A stretch of DNA of 64,000 bases. Origin: Streptomyces macrolidinus (GTDB lineage: Bacteria > Actinomycetota > Actinomycetes > Streptomycetales > Streptomycetaceae). This document shows positions 62,774-64,000 of the stretch, one piece after another (within the stretch, counting starts at the first letter, position 1; the number at the start of each line of letters is the position of its first letter). The notes beneath the pieces are model-generated. The model did not search any database. It was not told the origin of the DNA and saw only the letters and a list, made by a program, of their open reading frames with translations. The position numbers and the translations under genes were made by a program. The DNA is taken from assembly GCF_023887685.1 (NCBI RefSeq), contig NZ_JAMWMR010000017.1, positions 82,147 to 146,146 on the forward strand. Direction: 5' to 3'.

Positions 62774-63958
62774 TCACCGGGCCTGATCGGCCCTTCGGCG
62801 GGGTCGCCGGGCCATGGCCTCGACTCGGGCGAACACCGCGATCAACACGATGAGGACAGCCGTGGGGGCCAGCAGCCAGAACCAACGTTGCGCCCACCAG
62901 TGCGCGGACGGCTCCGCCAGGAGCGTATGGCCCAGGCCTTCGTAGGCCCACAACACGATGAGGTAGGCGGTCATGTGCCACAGGAACACGGTGATCGCCA
63001 CCACGTTGAGTGCCACCACAGGCTTCCACACACCGGGACGGCGCAGCAGACGCGCGGCGGTTGGCGTGATCAGTGCCACAAGTCCGAGCTGGAAGACGGC
63101 GAGCGCCGCGATGGCCGCGTTGGTGGGGAAGATGTTCGACTCGACATCACCGACCTCCCCGACCATCGAGCGGGGGTAGCCCGCGAACACCGTCAGCACG
63201 ACCAGGGCCAGCAGGCCGGTCCCGGTGATCGCCAGCCGCTGGGCCGGTGGCCGTCGGCCGAGCTGCCAGGTCCGCCAGGCGTAGCCGAGTTGGTGGCAGA
63301 ACAACCACACCAACGCGACGGTCACCCATACGGCCCAGTCCAGACCGACGCCGCGGCCGAGCATGCTACCGACGGCGATGAACCCGGCGAGCGCGGCCAG
63401 GGTGCCGGTGCCGTGACGGACATGCAGGGTGGCGGTGACCGGCACGGCGAGGATCAACAGGCTGTACACGCCGAGGAACCACAAGGGCGTCAGGTAACCC
63501 GGGAACCACTGCCACATCCAGCGGTGGGGTCCCGGCAGGGTCGCGGCGATCAGTTCGCCGGCCAGCCAGACCCCCGCCCATACGGCGGTGGGCACCGACA
63601 ACCGGCGGAGCCGGTCGATGACGAACCGTCCGGCGGGGTCCTTGTTCGCCCGTGTGCGTTGCCAGCCGGCCATGTTCGCGTAGCCGCCGACCAGGAAGAA
63701 CACCGGCATGATCTGCAGTACCCAGGTGGCCAGCCAGCCACCGGGAACGACGTCGATCGGGTTGGGCATGACGAGGTTGCCGTCAGCGGTGCGATGGGTG
63801 ACCGACAGCGTCCAGTGCCACACGGTGACGACCACGATGCTGAGCGCTCGGGCGGCGTCGACGACGCGGTCCCGGGATTCCGGTGTGGCGCTCACCAACC
63901 GGTCCAATGCGCCCGGGGGCCCGGGGGTACGGGCCCCACGGCGCGAGGGGGGCGTCAC
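62774..63958 (-). CDS. Acyltransferase 3 family membrane protein
   Basis: This 394-residue protein has about ten membrane helices. The catalytic-type histidine lies in VVTVWHWTLSVTH, with PVFFLVGGYANMAGWQRTR and a later FLWHMTAYLIVLW. Relatives O-acetylate sugars, antibiotics or cell-wall polymers. Its GTG overlaps the stop codon of the gene to the right (GTGA), so its true substrate may be set by that neighbour, which is mostly outside the window. Confidence 0.87.
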   Translation of the reverse strand: MTPPSRRGARTPGPPGALDRLVSATPESRDRVVDAARALSIVVVTVWHWTLSVTHRTADGNLVMPNPIDVVPGGWLATWVLQIMPVFFLVGGYANMAGWQRTRANKDPAGRFVIDRLRRLSVPTAVWAGVWLAGELIAATLPGPHRWMWQWFPGYLTPLWFLGVYSLLILAVPVTATLHVRHGTGTLAALAGFIAVGSMLGRGVGLDWAVWVTVALVWLFCHQLGYAWRTWQLGRRPPAQRLAITGTGLLALVVLTVFAGYPRSMVGEVGDVESNIFPTNAAIAALAVFQLGLVALITPTAARLLRRPGVWKPVVALNVVAITVFLWHMTAYLIVLWAYEGLGHTLLAEPSAHWWAQRWFWLLAPTAVLIVLIAVFARVEAMARRPRRRADQAR

Positions 63959-64000
63959 GACCGGTACAGCACGTCGATGTCCCCCGCGAAGTCCTGGAGC
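63955..64000 (-). CDS. C-terminal end of an unidentified gene
   Basis: Only the last 14 codons are inside the window (LQDFAGDIDVLYRS, then TGA). The GTGA overlap with the acyltransferase gene is the main evidence that it is a real, co-transcribed gene. No family can be named. Confidence 0.45.
   Translation of the reverse strand, partial: LQDFAGDIDVLYRS

Overview
The window is chromosomal DNA of a high-GC actinomycete, almost certainly a Streptomyces. Third codon positions are nearly all G or C, several starts are GTG, many genes overlap by ATGA or GTGA, and the families are typical of the genus (DUF397, DUF5753-type regulators, RsbW-like ATPases, DUF6083, DUF6099, SflB, F420-dependent LLM oxidoreductases). 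From memory, the order xylF - ROK regulator - ngcGFE - aconitase - HTH-MurA, followed by argF/arcA and sflB, is like the SCO6009-SCO5967 part of the S. coelicolor core chromosome. No tRNA, rRNA, CRISPR array or complete insertion sequence was seen.

Layout. 1-10 kb is sugar uptake and breakdown: a partial xylose-type binding protein, a Rok7B7-like regulator, an NgcEFG-type ABC transporter with a DasR-box-like site upstream, and a secreted GH92 mannosidase. 10-19 kb holds aconitase with two candidate operators, an HTH-MurA fusion, and a stress group (MFS exporter, a peroxiredoxin-like gene broken by an in-frame TGA, a MerR regulator). 19-22 kb is a whiJ/abaA-like regulatory island (HTH-DUF5753, two duplicated DUF397 genes, an RsbW-like ATPase). 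22.7-30.4 kb is a CoA-dependent aromatic catabolic cluster, best read as 2-aminobenzoate (anthranilate) degradation: RidA, acyl-CoA dehydrogenase, aryl-CoA ligase, PaaX regulator, monooxygenase/reductase fusion and enoyl-CoA hydratase, with one 13-bp motif repeated at both promoter regions.

31-35 kb is arginine catabolism (arcA, OTCase, amino-acid permease). 35-39.4 kb is a Pnkp/Hen1 RNA repair operon. 39.5-50 kb carries core and membrane functions: LLM oxidoreductase, DUF6099, MazG-like pyrophosphohydrolase, SflB, a YcnI copper protein, a TOBE-HTH regulator with the modABC molybdate transporter, and a glycosyltransferase/YbhN pair. 50-55 kb has a class B PBP, a DHA2 exporter with a MarR regulator, and a DUF6083 zinc-ribbon protein.

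55-61.8 kb is the most unusual region. A TerD-domain protein fused to a PD-(D/E)XK-like nuclease is transcribed away from a two-gene unit encoding an EACC1-type small protein and a 1297-residue caspase-SF1 helicase-nuclease-like fusion. It looks like a biological conflict (immunity or cell-suicide) system. The window ends with a GPP34 protein, an acyltransferase-3 membrane protein and the tail of one more gene.
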